A DNA stretch of 64,000 nucleotides from Inquilinus ginsengisoli_B (GTDB lineage: Bacteria > Pseudomonadota > Alphaproteobacteria > DSM-16000 > Inquilinaceae): assembly GCF_050434925.1 (NCBI RefSeq), contig NZ_JBNDJK010000001.1:3472001-3536000 (forward strand). The letters run 5' to 3'. The notes beneath the pieces are model-generated. The model was not told where the DNA came from. It made no database searches and saw only the letters and a program-made list of their open reading frames with translations. Shown piece after piece: positions 1 through 8,131 of the stretch. How positions within the stretch are numbered: the first letter of the stretch is position 1; each line of letters begins with the position of its first letter. Both the position numbers and the translations under genes were made by a program.

Positions 1-884
1 TGGCGGCGGCGATCCGGCCGAACTATCTCGGCGCCGCGACCGCCCGGGTGGCGATCGATGCCCGCGCCCGGGTGACCGTGCAGCTCGACATGACCGATAT
101 CGGCACCGGCACCTACACCATCCTGGCCCAGATCGCGGCCGAGCGGCTCGGCGTGCCGCTCTCGGCGGTGACGGTCGAGCTCGGCGACACCCGCTTCCCG
201 CGCACCGCGGGATCCGGCGGCTCATGGGGCGCCGCCAGCTCCGGCTCCGCCGTGCACCAGGCCTGCTTCGCCCTCCGCGCGAAGATCGCCGAGGCCGCGG
301 GGATCGCCGACGGCACGCCGGACGGCATGCCGTCGGCGGATCTCCTCGCCCGTATCGCCCCGGACGGGCTCGAGGCCGAGGGTGCGTCGACCCCGATGAC
401 CGCGAACCCGGACTACAAGGCCTTCTCCCAGCACTCCCACGGCGCCCAGTTCGCCGAGGTCGCGGTCGACATCGACACCGGCGAGGTCCGGCTGCGCCGC
501 ATGCTGGCGGTGATCGACGCCGGCCGTGTGCTCAACGCCAAGACGGCGCGGTCGCAGGTGATCGGCGGCATGACCTGGGGCCTCGGCGCGGCGCTGATGG
601 AGGAGACGCATCTCGATCCCCGCCACGGCCGCTTCGTCAACCGCGACCTCGCCGAATACCACGTCCCGGTCCATGCCGACGTGCCGGAGCTCGAGGTCGT
701 GTTCCTGGAACAGCCCGACGAGAAGGCGAACCCGCTCGGCGCCAAGGGCCTGGGCGAGCTCGGCGTCTGCGGCGCCGGGGCGGCGGTGGCCAATGCCGTC
801 CACAGCGCCACCGGTGTGCGGGTGCGGGATTTCCCGATCACCCTCGACAAGCTGCTGCCCGGCCTGCCCCTGGCGGACGTCTGA
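1..884 (+). CDS. Xanthine dehydrogenase family molybdopterin-binding subunit, C-terminal part
   Basis: The reading frame is open from base 3 to the TGA at 882-884, so this is the last 293 residues of a gene that starts before the window. The sequence matches the C-terminal molybdenum-cofactor domain of the xanthine dehydrogenase/aldehyde oxidase family. The segment GAKGLGELGVCGAGAAVANA carries the Glu that acts as general base at the Mo centre, and RDFPITLDKLLP is a typical tail. Such enzymes hydroxylate aldehydes or N-heterocycles using water, and work with 2Fe-2S and FAD subunits that would lie upstream. The substrate cannot be told. This protein is distinct from the second family member at 20575-23286. 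Confidence 0.93.
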   Translation, partial: AAAIRPNYLGAATARVAIDARARVTVQLDMTDIGTGTYTILAQIAAERLGVPLSAVTVELGDTRFPRTAGSGGSWGAASSGSAVHQACFALRAKIAEAAGIADGTPDGMPSADLLARIAPDGLEAEGASTPMTANPDYKAFSQHSHGAQFAEVAVDIDTGEVRLRRMLAVIDAGRVLNAKTARSQVIGGMTWGLGAALMEETHLDPRHGRFVNRDLAEYHVPVHADVPELEVVFLEQPDEKANPLGAKGLGELGVCGAGAAVANAVHSATGVRVRDFPITLDKLLPGLPLADV

Positions 885-908
885 TCCCGGCCGAGGGCCG
901 CGCGCCCG

Positions 909-1298
909 TCAGTGGATGGTGCCGGTCGGCTTGGCAGGGGCGGGGGCGGTCTCGCGGGTCGGGCCGGCATGGTGATGCACCAGGCGCCAGCCCTCGGGCT
1001 CGCGGCTGAACACGTTGGTTGCCGCCAGGCGGTTGTCGCCGATCTTCTCGATGCACAGCACGATGGCGGTGTCGCCGTAATCCAGCACCCGCGCCGCGTC
1101 GACGGCAATGCGCGGCGGGTCCTTCAGGATCGCCGCCCAGCTCTTCATCACCGCCTCGCGCCCGGCCAGCACCGGCCAGCCCGGATGGATGCAGGCGACC
1201 GGCTGGCGGCGCGACCACAGCGTCTCCATCGCCGCCGCGTCGCCCTGCGCCAGGGCAGCGTAAAAGGCTTGGTTGGCGGCGATCGGGGAGCTGGTCAT
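909..1298 (-). CDS. NTF2-like (SnoaL/DUF4440-type) protein
   Basis: This 129-residue protein has the cone-shaped NTF2/SnoaL fold pattern. An N-terminal helix (NQAFYAALAQGDAAAMETLW) is followed by PVACIHPGWPVLAGREAVM and a C-terminal strand pair ending WRLVHHHAGPT. The start at 1298 (MTSSPIAANQ) was chosen because homologous residues begin there and any longer frame runs back into the pyruvate kinase gene. The gene lies 10 bases behind pyk on the same strand and is probably co-transcribed with it. The family includes small hydrolases, isomerases and pure binding proteins. No catalytic residue set allows a specific reaction to be named. Confidence 0.85.
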   Translation of the reverse strand: MTSSPIAANQAFYAALAQGDAAAMETLWSRRQPVACIHPGWPVLAGREAVMKSWAAILKDPPRIAVDAARVLDYGDTAIVLCIEKIGDNRLAATNVFSREPEGWRLVHHHAGPTRETAPAPAKPTGTIH

Positions 1299-1308
1299 TG
1301 GCGGCCGG

Positions 1309-2748
1309 TCAATCCTCGATCCAGGCGATGCGCAGCACATTGGTGTTGCCGGGGGTGCCGAAGGGCACGCCGGCCGTGACCACGATGCGCTGGCCGGCAC
1401 TGCCGAAGCCGTCATGCCTGGCCAGGCGGCAGGCCTTGCCGACCATCTCGGTGAAGTTGTTGACATCCTCGGTGTGCACCGCATGCACGCCCCAGCACAG
1501 CCCCATGCGGCGGGCGGTCTGCAGGTTCGAGGTCAGGCAGAGAATCGGCACTTCCGGCCGTTCGCGCGCCGCGCGCAGCGTGGTCGAGCCCGAGGTGGTG
1601 TAGGTCGCGATCGCCACCGCGCCGATGGTGTGCGCCACCTGCCGCGCCGCGGCGCTGATGGCGTCGGCCGAGGTGTTCTCCGGGTCGTAATGCACCGCAT
1701 CCAGGATGGTGCGGTAGATCGGGTCCTTCTCCACCCGCCGGGCGATGCGGTCCATCATCGTCACCGCCTCGACCGGGTACTCGCCAGAGGCGGTCTCTGC
1801 CGACAGCATCACCGCATCGGCGCCGTCGAACACCGCGGTGGCGACGTCGGAGGCCTCGGCCCGGGTCGGGGTCGGGGACATGATCATGCTTTCCAGCATC
1901 TGGGTCGCCACGATCACCGGCTTGCCGGCCTGGCGCGAGGCGCGGATGATCCGCTTCTGCAGCGACGGAACGTCCTCGGCCGGCATCTCGACGCCGAGAT
2001 CGCCGCGGGCGACCATCACGGCGTCGGTCAGCTCGACCAGCTCGTCCAGGTGCTGGATCGCCGCCGGCTTCTCCAGCTTGACGATCACCTGGGCCCGGCC
2101 GGCGATCAGCTTGCGCGCCTCGGCGATGTCCTCCGGCCGCTGCACGAAGGACAGCGCCACCCAGTCGACGTCGATGTCGAGGGCGAAGCGCAGGTCGTCG
2201 CGGTCCTTGTCGGTCAGCGGCGATAGCGGCAGCACCGCATTCGGCACGTTGACGCCCTTGCGGTCGGACAGGCGCGAGCCGGCCTCGACCACGGTGTCGG
2301 CGAAATCCGGGCCGCAATCGACGACCTTGAGGCGCACCTTGCCGTCATCCAGCAGCAGGGCCTGCCCGGGCTCGATCGCGGCGAAGATCTCGGGATGCGG
2401 CAGGGCCACGCCGGTGGCGTCGCCGGTGCGTGGCTGCAGCGACAGGCGGAAGCTCTGGCCCTCGGTCAGCTTGACCGGGCCGTCGGTGAAGGTGCCGAGG
2501 CGCAGCTTCGGCCCCTGCAGGTCGGCCATCACCGCGATCGGGTGGTCGAACTCCCGCTCGACCTCGCGGATCAGGGCCAGCCGGGCGGCGTGGTCCTCCT
2601 GCTTGCCATGGCTGAAGTTCAGGCGGAAGACGTCGACGCCCGCCTCGAACAGCGTGCGGATCGCCTCGGCCGAGCTGGTGGCGGGGCCCAGCGTGGCGAC
2701 GATCTTGGTTTGGCGCGTGCGGCGGAACGACGGGCGCTTCTTCGGCAT
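1309..2748 (-). CDS. pyk: Pyruvate kinase
   Basis: Pyruvate kinase converts phosphoenolpyruvate and ADP to pyruvate and ATP in the cytosol, the last step of glycolysis. The 479-residue length is normal for the family. Visible motifs are TKIVATLGPATSS at the N-terminus, MADLQGPKLRLG, the Mg-binding MVARGDLGVEMPAEDVP, and the signature ATQMLESMI followed by TRAEASDVATAVFDGADAVM and LSAETASGEYPVEAV. The start ATG is preceded by GGGAG on the minus strand. The NTF2-like gene follows after 10 bases. An imperfect promoter region with a 6-bp inverted repeat lies upstream at about 2870-2889. Confidence 0.98.
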   Translation of the reverse strand: MPKKRPSFRRTRQTKIVATLGPATSSAEAIRTLFEAGVDVFRLNFSHGKQEDHAARLALIREVEREFDHPIAVMADLQGPKLRLGTFTDGPVKLTEGQSFRLSLQPRTGDATGVALPHPEIFAAIEPGQALLLDDGKVRLKVVDCGPDFADTVVEAGSRLSDRKGVNVPNAVLPLSPLTDKDRDDLRFALDIDVDWVALSFVQRPEDIAEARKLIAGRAQVIVKLEKPAAIQHLDELVELTDAVMVARGDLGVEMPAEDVPSLQKRIIRASRQAGKPVIVATQMLESMIMSPTPTRAEASDVATAVFDGADAVMLSAETASGEYPVEAVTMMDRIARRVEKDPIYRTILDAVHYDPENTSADAISAAARQVAHTIGAVAIATYTTSGSTTLRAARERPEVPILCLTSNLQTARRMGLCWGVHAVHTEDVNNFTEMVGKACRLARHDGFGSAGQRIVVTAGVPFGTPGNTNVLRIAWIED

Positions 2749-2869
2749 GGCTGGACTCCCGGATCACGTGCCGGCATTGCTGAGCCCAGGCAGACCCGAC
2801 TGCGCCGACGGGCGGGAAGAAATCACATCCGCGGCCCTTCGCCAACGTCGAATGTGCGCGGAGATTCGG

Positions 2870-2889
2870 ATATTACGCGGACTTAATAT
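2870..2889. promoter_or_regulatory. Short inverted repeat upstream of pyk
   Basis: ATATTA and TAATAT are perfect inverted 6-mers separated by 8 bases, in the only AT-rich patch of the pyk/ACT-gene interval. The site sits about 120-140 bases upstream of the pyk start. It may be a promoter element or operator for pyk, but the arms are short and chance is possible. Confidence 0.25.
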
Positions 2890-2945
2890 TTCGCTTTGGC
2901 TCGGTTTGCCGCGGAAATGCCCGCCTTCGGGGCCGGTGTTGCGGG

Positions 2946-3335
2946 TCAGACACGCACCATGTTTTCCCGCCGCAGCACCGCGGTGGCGGCCTCCAGGTCG
3001 CCTACGCGGACCAGCAGGTAGTCGGTGTCGTAGGTCGAGATCGCGAAGATGCTGATGCCGGCTTCGGCCAAGGGAGCCGCGAGTCGGGCCAGGATGCCGG
3101 TCAGGGCGAAGTCGAGCGGCCCTTTGACCTTGAAGCCGCGCCAGCCGCGCTCGGCCTGCGCGTCCGCCGGCACCCGCGCCTCGAGGCACACCACCGACAG
3201 CTCGTCGCGGGTGCAGCTGACGGTGACGAAGGGATCGGACCAGTCGATCCAGCCGGGCAGCGGCGATCCCGCCGGCAGCCGGGCCACGGCCAGGGTCTCC
3301 GGCAGCAGGCTGAGAGTGAGGCGGGCCTCGGTCAT
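2946..3335 (-). CDS. ACT domain protein (CASTOR/ACT_7-like)
   Basis: This 129-residue protein contains paired ACT-like modules. The second is clear: LAAPLAEAGISIFAISTYDT followed by DYLLVRVGDLEAATAVL, the pattern seen in COG3603/ACT_7 proteins. ACT domains bind amino acids or other small ligands and usually regulate another protein. The start MTEARLTLSLL at 3335 fits the family length. The gene begins 4 bases after the stop of the EamA transporter gene on the same strand, so the two are an operon. The sensed ligand might relate to what the transporter exports. That link is inference. Confidence 0.85.
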   Translation of the reverse strand: MTEARLTLSLLPETLAVARLPAGSPLPGWIDWSDPFVTVSCTRDELSVVCLEARVPADAQAERGWRGFKVKGPLDFALTGILARLAAPLAEAGISIFAISTYDTDYLLVRVGDLEAATAVLRRENMVRV

Positions 3336-3339
3336 GCGC

Positions 3340-4224
3340 TCAGGCTCTCCGGGCCAGCAGGATGCCGGCCAGCACCAGGGCGCCGCCCAGGCCCTGGGCC
3401 GGGCCGAGCGGCTCGGCCAGGACAATCCAGGCCAGGGCCGCGGCCGCGACCGGCTGGATCAGCAGGGTGAGGGAGGAGAAGGCCGCCGGCAGCCAGGCCA
3501 GCGCATAGGTGATCAGGCTCTGCCCGGCGACCTGCGAGACCCAGGACAGGCCGATCAGGATGGCCCAGCCATACAGCGTCGGCGGCAGCAGGGTCGGCTC
3601 CATCAGCAGCGCCAGCGGCAGCGTCGCCGCGGCGGCGACGGCACTGGTCCACAGCATGATGGTGGCGACGGAGAAGCGGTCGCGCAGCCGGCCGACCGCC
3701 AGGATGTAGCCGCCGTAGAACACGGCGGCCAGCGCGGCCAGGGCATCGCCGGCCAGGGCGCCGTCGCCGAAGCCGCCGCCTTTCAGCACCACCACGCCGG
3801 CGATGGCCACCGCAAGCCCCGCTGCGAAGATCGGGCGGATCGGGGTGCGGAACAGGACGAAGGCGCCGAGGGTGACGAAGATCGGCGCCAGATTGGCCAG
3901 CAGCGTCGCATTGGCGACCGAGGTGATGGCCAGCGCCCAGTGCCAGGCCACCAGGTCGGCGGCGATGAACAGGCCGGGCAGGGCCAGGGCGGCGCAATCG
4001 GCCAGGCTCCGCGGCCGCGCCGCTTCGCCCTTCGCGCGCTCGGCCCGGTACCAGAGGAACAGGATCGGCAGCGCCAGGGCCACGCGCCAGACCGCCGTCG
4101 CGATCGGCCCGACCTCCGACAGCCGCACGAAGATCGGTGAGCTGCCGATCGCCAGCCCGCCCAGGATCAGGGCGGGCAGCGCCAGGCGCTGGGCGGGGGA
4201 AGGGGACAGCACGGCATCGCTCAT
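3340..4224 (-). CDS. EamA/DMT-family transporter
   Basis: This 294-residue protein is strongly hydrophobic with about ten transmembrane segments arranged as two EamA repeats. The first starts at LALPALILGGLAIGSSPIFV and the second near AGLAVAIAGVVVLKGGGFGD. Length and topology match the drug/metabolite transporter superfamily, which exports amino acids, nucleosides or other metabolites across the inner membrane. The ACT-domain gene follows after 4 bases. The substrate cannot be inferred from sequence. Confidence 0.93.
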   Translation of the reverse strand: MSDAVLSPSPAQRLALPALILGGLAIGSSPIFVRLSEVGPIATAVWRVALALPILFLWYRAERAKGEAARPRSLADCAALALPGLFIAADLVAWHWALAITSVANATLLANLAPIFVTLGAFVLFRTPIRPIFAAGLAVAIAGVVVLKGGGFGDGALAGDALAALAAVFYGGYILAVGRLRDRFSVATIMLWTSAVAAAATLPLALLMEPTLLPPTLYGWAILIGLSWVSQVAGQSLITYALAWLPAAFSSLTLLIQPVAAAALAWIVLAEPLGPAQGLGGALVLAGILLARRA

Positions 4225-4380
4225 GGTGGGCCGGAGCTTAGTCCGCCGGGCTCGCCGCGATCCATGGCAGGCCGCGCAGGGGAGACCGGCGCGCCGCGCG
4301 GGCCGGCCCGACAGTGCGGTATCATCAAACCGTCACGGCGTCGCGGCAGGATGCGCGCCGCCACTCAAGGGGGAACTGCC

Positions 4381-5301
4381 ATGCTTCGCCGTGCCGGATT
4401 CGCCATCGCCCTCACCGTCGCCGCCGGTGCCGCCGTCGCGGCGCCGGACGATCTGGCCCAGCGGATCGAGGGGCTGTCGCGCTCGACCCAGTGGCGGCTG
4501 GTCGAGACCATCAAGGTGCCGTTCGACACCTACCACCCGCAAGGCTTCGCCCGGGCCGGCGATGCGATCTTCGCCTCCTCGGTCGAGATCACCGTGCCGA
4601 CCAAGCGCTATGCCCAGCCGCAGGACGGCATGGACCGCGACGCCGGCCAGGGCGTCGGCCATCTGTTCAAGCTCGACGCCCAGGGTCGGCAGGTCGGCCA
4701 TGTCACGCTGGGCGAGGGCTCGATCTACCACCCCGGCGGCATCGACTATGACGGGCGCTGGCTGTGGGTGCCGGTGGCCGAGTATCGGCCGAACAGCCGC
4801 TCGATCCTGTACCGGGTCGACCCGCAGACGCTGGAGGCGGTCGCGGTCGGCCGGGTCGACGACCATATCGGCGGGCTGGTGCACGACACCGATCACAACA
4901 CGCTGCACGGCGTCAGCTGGGGCTCGCGCCGCTTCTACACCTGGCGCCTGGATGCGGAGGGCAAGGTCGATGCCTCCGCTCCGCCGGCGGTGACGCTGAA
5001 CCCGGAGCACTATCTCGACTACCAGGACTGCGCCTACCTGCCGGTCGGCCGTGCGATCTGCACCGGCATCACCGAGTTCCGCCGCACGCCGGATGCGCCG
5101 GTGTTCGGCCTGGGCGGGATCGAGATCGTCGACCTCGCCGCCGGCCGACCGACCTTCCAGGTGCCGGTGCTGCTGTGGACCGAGGACGGCACCGCCATGA
5201 CCCGCAACCCGGTGCTGGTCGAGGCGACGCAAGACGGCCTGCGCCTGACCGCGATGCCGGAGGACGGGCAGTCGCGGATCTTCGTCTACGAGACGCCCTG
5301 A
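4381..5301 (+). CDS. Secreted DUF6454 family protein
   Basis: The product is 306 residues, beginning with a clear Sec signal peptide (MLRRAGFAIALTVAAGAAVA, cleavage after AAPD likely). The mature part has beta-propeller-like stretches such as GSIYHPGGIDYDGRWLWVPV, DDHIGGLVHDTDHNTLHGVS and a C-terminal QSRIFVYETP. This is the DUF6454 pattern, a family without assigned function. The start at 4381 was chosen because it follows a GGGGGAA ribosome-binding site and opens the signal peptide; the frame can be read further upstream but without signal-peptide sense. It probably acts in the periplasm. Confidence 0.82.
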   Translation: MLRRAGFAIALTVAAGAAVAAPDDLAQRIEGLSRSTQWRLVETIKVPFDTYHPQGFARAGDAIFASSVEITVPTKRYAQPQDGMDRDAGQGVGHLFKLDAQGRQVGHVTLGEGSIYHPGGIDYDGRWLWVPVAEYRPNSRSILYRVDPQTLEAVAVGRVDDHIGGLVHDTDHNTLHGVSWGSRRFYTWRLDAEGKVDASAPPAVTLNPEHYLDYQDCAYLPVGRAICTGITEFRRTPDAPVFGLGGIEIVDLAAGRPTFQVPVLLWTEDGTAMTRNPVLVEATQDGLRLTAMPEDGQSRIFVYETP

Positions 5302-5545
5302 GATCGTTTGGAAATGCTACTGGCGCGGCCGTCTGATGGCGGCTTCTGCGCTTCCGGTGCTCACGGACTCAAACGTCCGCTGCGCGCCGGTTCTCGAAGC
5401 CACCACCATCCGACTCACGCCAGCGCATTTCGAAACGGTCTCTGACTTTTTTAGGGCGGCGATGTCGGGGCCGCCTGTGTGACGGCATCCTTGGGCCAGC
5501 GCATCATGGCGGACAGCAACCCGCCAGCCAGGGATGGAGCCCGAC
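5302..5545. other. Intergenic segment with non-coding character
   Basis: The 244 bases between the DUF6454 gene and the hydrolase gene hold no credible reading frame. Part of it (about 5318-5460) has a more balanced base composition than its surroundings and no codon bias on either strand. It could be an old repeat or remnant. I could not assign it. Confidence 0.3.
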
Positions 5546-6433
5546 ATGCTGAAGACGATCCTGACCGGTGTTCTCGCGGCCGCGACTCTCGTCGCCGTGC
5601 CCGCCGCCGCCCAGACCCAGACGGTCCGCAGCGGCCATGCCGAGGCCGGCGGCATCAGCTACTATTACGAGGTCCAGGGCCAGGGCGAGCCGCTGCTGCT
5701 GCTGCATGGCGGGCTCGGCTCGATCGACATGTTCCGACCGCTGCTGCCGGCGCTGGCGGCGAAGCGCCGGGTCATCGCCGTCGACCTGCAGGGCCATGGC
5801 CGCACGCCGCTGGGCGACCGGCCGATCGACCTGGCGGCGATGGGCGCCGACATGGCGACGATCCTGCAGCAGCTCGGCGTCGAGAAGGCGGATGTGCTGG
5901 GCTATTCGCTGGGCGGCGGCGTCGCCTTCCAGCTGGCGGTGCAGCATCCGGAGATGGTGCGCCGCCTGGCCCTGGTCTCGGCCGGCTATGCCCAGGACGG
6001 CTTCTATCCGGAGATGCTGCCGCAGCAGGCCGCGGTCGGCGCCGGCATGGCCGAGATGATGAAGGGCACGCCGATGTACACGTCCTATGTCGCGGTGGCG
6101 CCCAAGCCGGAGGACTTCCCGCGGCTGCTCGACGCCATGGGCGCGATGATGCGCAAGCCCTACGACTTTTCGGCGGATGTGCCGAAGCTGACCATGCCGG
6201 TGATGCTGGTCTTCGGCGACAGCGACATGTACCGGCCGGAGCATGTGGTGAAGTTCTACCAACTGCTCGGCGGCGGGCTGCGCGACGCCGGCTGGCAGCG
6301 CGAGCACATGTCGCAGAATCGCTTGGCCATCCTGCCCGGCGCGACCCATTACGACATCTTCCTGTCGCCGCAGCTGCCGGCGACGGTGCTGCCCTTCCTG
6401 AACGGCGAGAGCAGCACCGTTGACTGGAAGTAG
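5546..6433 (+). CDS. Secreted alpha/beta hydrolase
   Basis: This 295-residue protein starts with a signal peptide (MLKTILTGVLAAATLVAVPA, then AAAQ) followed by an alpha/beta hydrolase fold. The oxyanion-hole motif is LLLHGGLGS, the nucleophile elbow is GYSLGGG with Ser as nucleophile, the acid is probably Asp in VFGDSDMY, and the catalytic His lies in LPGATHYDIF. The start at 5546 is preferred over the ATG at 5534 because GGAG sits about 7 bases upstream of it. Its stop is directly adjacent to the stop of the convergent SDR gene. It is a periplasmic esterase or related hydrolase of unknown substrate. Confidence 0.9.
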   Translation: MLKTILTGVLAAATLVAVPAAAQTQTVRSGHAEAGGISYYYEVQGQGEPLLLLHGGLGSIDMFRPLLPALAAKRRVIAVDLQGHGRTPLGDRPIDLAAMGADMATILQQLGVEKADVLGYSLGGGVAFQLAVQHPEMVRRLALVSAGYAQDGFYPEMLPQQAAVGAGMAEMMKGTPMYTSYVAVAPKPEDFPRLLDAMGAMMRKPYDFSADVPKLTMPVMLVFGDSDMYRPEHVVKFYQLLGGGLRDAGWQREHMSQNRLAILPGATHYDIFLSPQLPATVLPFLNGESSTVDWK

Positions 6434-7222
6434 CTACGGCATGTACTGGCCGCCGTTGATCTCGACCATCTGGCCGGTGACGTAGCCGCTGGCAGCCTCC
6501 GAGGCGAGATACAGGAAGGCGGCGGCGCAGTCCTCGGACGCGCCCAGCCGGTTCATCGGGATCGTCGCCTGCATCGCCGCCAGTTGCTCCGGGGTCGAGA
6601 AGCGCTCGTGGAACGGGGTGGTGATGACGCCGGGCGAGACGGCGTTGACCCGGATGCCGTCCTTCACCAGCTCCTTGGCCCAGCCGCGGGTGGCGACGGC
6701 GACGAAGCCCTTGGCGGCGGCGTAGATCACCGAGCCGGGGCCGCCGCCGTGGCGTGCCGCAATCGAGCTGAGATTGATGATCGACCCGCCGCCGCCCTGC
6801 CGACGCATCTGGGCCGAACCCTCGCGCATGAAGCGGACGACGTGGCGGACATTGACGTCCAGCACCGCATCGACGAACTCGTCGGTGTAGTCCGCGACGG
6901 GGGTGCGCTTGACCAGGGCGCCGGCATTGTTGATCAGCACGTCCAGCCGGCCGAAGGCGGCCACGGTCTGCTCCACCAGGGCCTGCGCCGTCTCCGGCCT
7001 GGTCACGTCGCCCGGAGCCAGGATCGCCTCGCCGCCGCCGGCCTTGATGTCGGCGACCACGGCCTCGGCGGCCGCGCGGCTGGAGTTGTAGTTCACCGCC
7101 ACCTTGGCGCGGTTCTGGCCGAAGGCGCGGGCGGCGGCGGCGCCGATGCCGGTGCTGGCGCCGGTGATCAGGACGGCCTTGCCGGCGAGATCCGGGAAGA
7201 CGGGAAGGGAAGGGGCGGTCAT
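6434..7222 (-). CDS. Short-chain dehydrogenase/reductase
   Basis: This is a 262-residue classical SDR oxidoreductase that uses NAD(P). The cofactor loop is TGASTGIG, the structural motif is NNAG, and the catalytic Ser-Tyr-Lys set is seen as NLSS followed by YAAAK. The C-terminus SGYVTGQMVEINGGQYMP is the usual FabG-like end. The start ATG at 7222 gives the normal family length; the frame is open much further upstream only because of high GC. Substrate is unknown. It is divergent from the amidohydrolase/ligase pair with about 120 bases between. Confidence 0.93.
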   Translation of the reverse strand: MTAPSLPVFPDLAGKAVLITGASTGIGAAAARAFGQNRAKVAVNYNSSRAAAEAVVADIKAGGGEAILAPGDVTRPETAQALVEQTVAAFGRLDVLINNAGALVKRTPVADYTDEFVDAVLDVNVRHVVRFMREGSAQMRRQGGGGSIINLSSIAARHGGGPGSVIYAAAKGFVAVATRGWAKELVKDGIRVNAVSPGVITTPFHERFSTPEQLAAMQATIPMNRLGASEDCAAAFLYLASEAASGYVTGQMVEINGGQYMP

Positions 7223-7342
7223 CGGCTTACCTCGAATGGCGTTGATGACTCCTATGATGTCCGACAATTCGCCGCCGCGCACCCTGGCGTTGCGTCGCGC
7301 CCGCCCTCCACAGCGTCGCGGCGCCCTGCTAGGGTTCGCGGG

Positions 7343-8131
7343 ATGACGCTTCTCGGACCCGACGACCCGCCGCCCTTCGAGCTGGTGAACCCCGACGGCA
7401 AGGCCTGCGCCCTGCTGGTCGCCGACCACGCCGGCCGGGCCTTCCCGACTTCGCTCGGCTCGCTCGGCCTCGATCCGGCGGCGCTGGACCGCCATGTCGC
7501 CTACGATATCGGCATCGACGCCTTCTCGCGCCGCCTGGCCGAGCGGCTGGACGCGACGCTGGTGCTGCACCGCTATTCGCGGCTGATCCTCGATCCGAAC
7601 CGGCAGCTCGACGACCCGACCTCGATCTGCGCCATCAGCGACGGCGTGATCGTGCCGGGCAATGCCAGGCTGAGCCGGGAGGACGAGGCGGCGCGGGCCG
7701 CCGCCTTCTTCCACCCCTATCACGACGCGATCGCCGGACAGCTGGACCGGATCGCGGCGCGCTGCCCGGCGCCGGCGCTGCTGTCGCTGCACAGCTTCAC
7801 GCCGGTCATGCGCGGCTTCGCCCGGCCCTGGCAGGTCGGGGTGCTGTGGCGCGACGACGGCCGCATCCCGCTGCCGCTGATGGAGGCGCTGCGCCGCGAC
7901 CCGGAGATCACGGTCGGCGACAACCAGCCCTATTCCGGCCGCAACGAGCATGGCTACACCATCCACCACCATGCCGAGCCGCGCGGCCTGCCGCATGTGC
8001 TGATCGAGATGCGGCAGGACCTGATCGCGGCCGACGCCGCGGCCGCGGCCTGGGCCGACCGGATGGCCGAGCTGTTCGCCCCGATCCTGGCCGACCGGGA
8101 TCTGTACCAACCCCTGCAGGCCGTCGCATGA
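7343..8131 (+). CDS. N-formylglutamate amidohydrolase family protein
   Basis: This 262-residue protein has the features of the FGase family (PF05013). They include a metal-binding VADHAGRAFP near residue 25, HRYSRLILDPNRQ, LLSLHSFTPVM, and the end motif PYSGRNEHGYTI followed by LPHVLIEMRQDLI. Characterised members hydrolyse N-formylglutamate in histidine degradation, but no hut genes are near. The last 4 bases overlap the start of the carboxylate-amine ligase gene (ATGA), so the two are translationally coupled. This suggests that they act on the same or related amide substrates. Confidence 0.9.
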   Translation: MTLLGPDDPPPFELVNPDGKACALLVADHAGRAFPTSLGSLGLDPAALDRHVAYDIGIDAFSRRLAERLDATLVLHRYSRLILDPNRQLDDPTSICAISDGVIVPGNARLSREDEAARAAAFFHPYHDAIAGQLDRIAARCPAPALLSLHSFTPVMRGFARPWQVGVLWRDDGRIPLPLMEALRRDPEITVGDNQPYSGRNEHGYTIHHHAEPRGLPHVLIEMRQDLIAADAAAAAWADRMAELFAPILADRDLYQPLQAVA

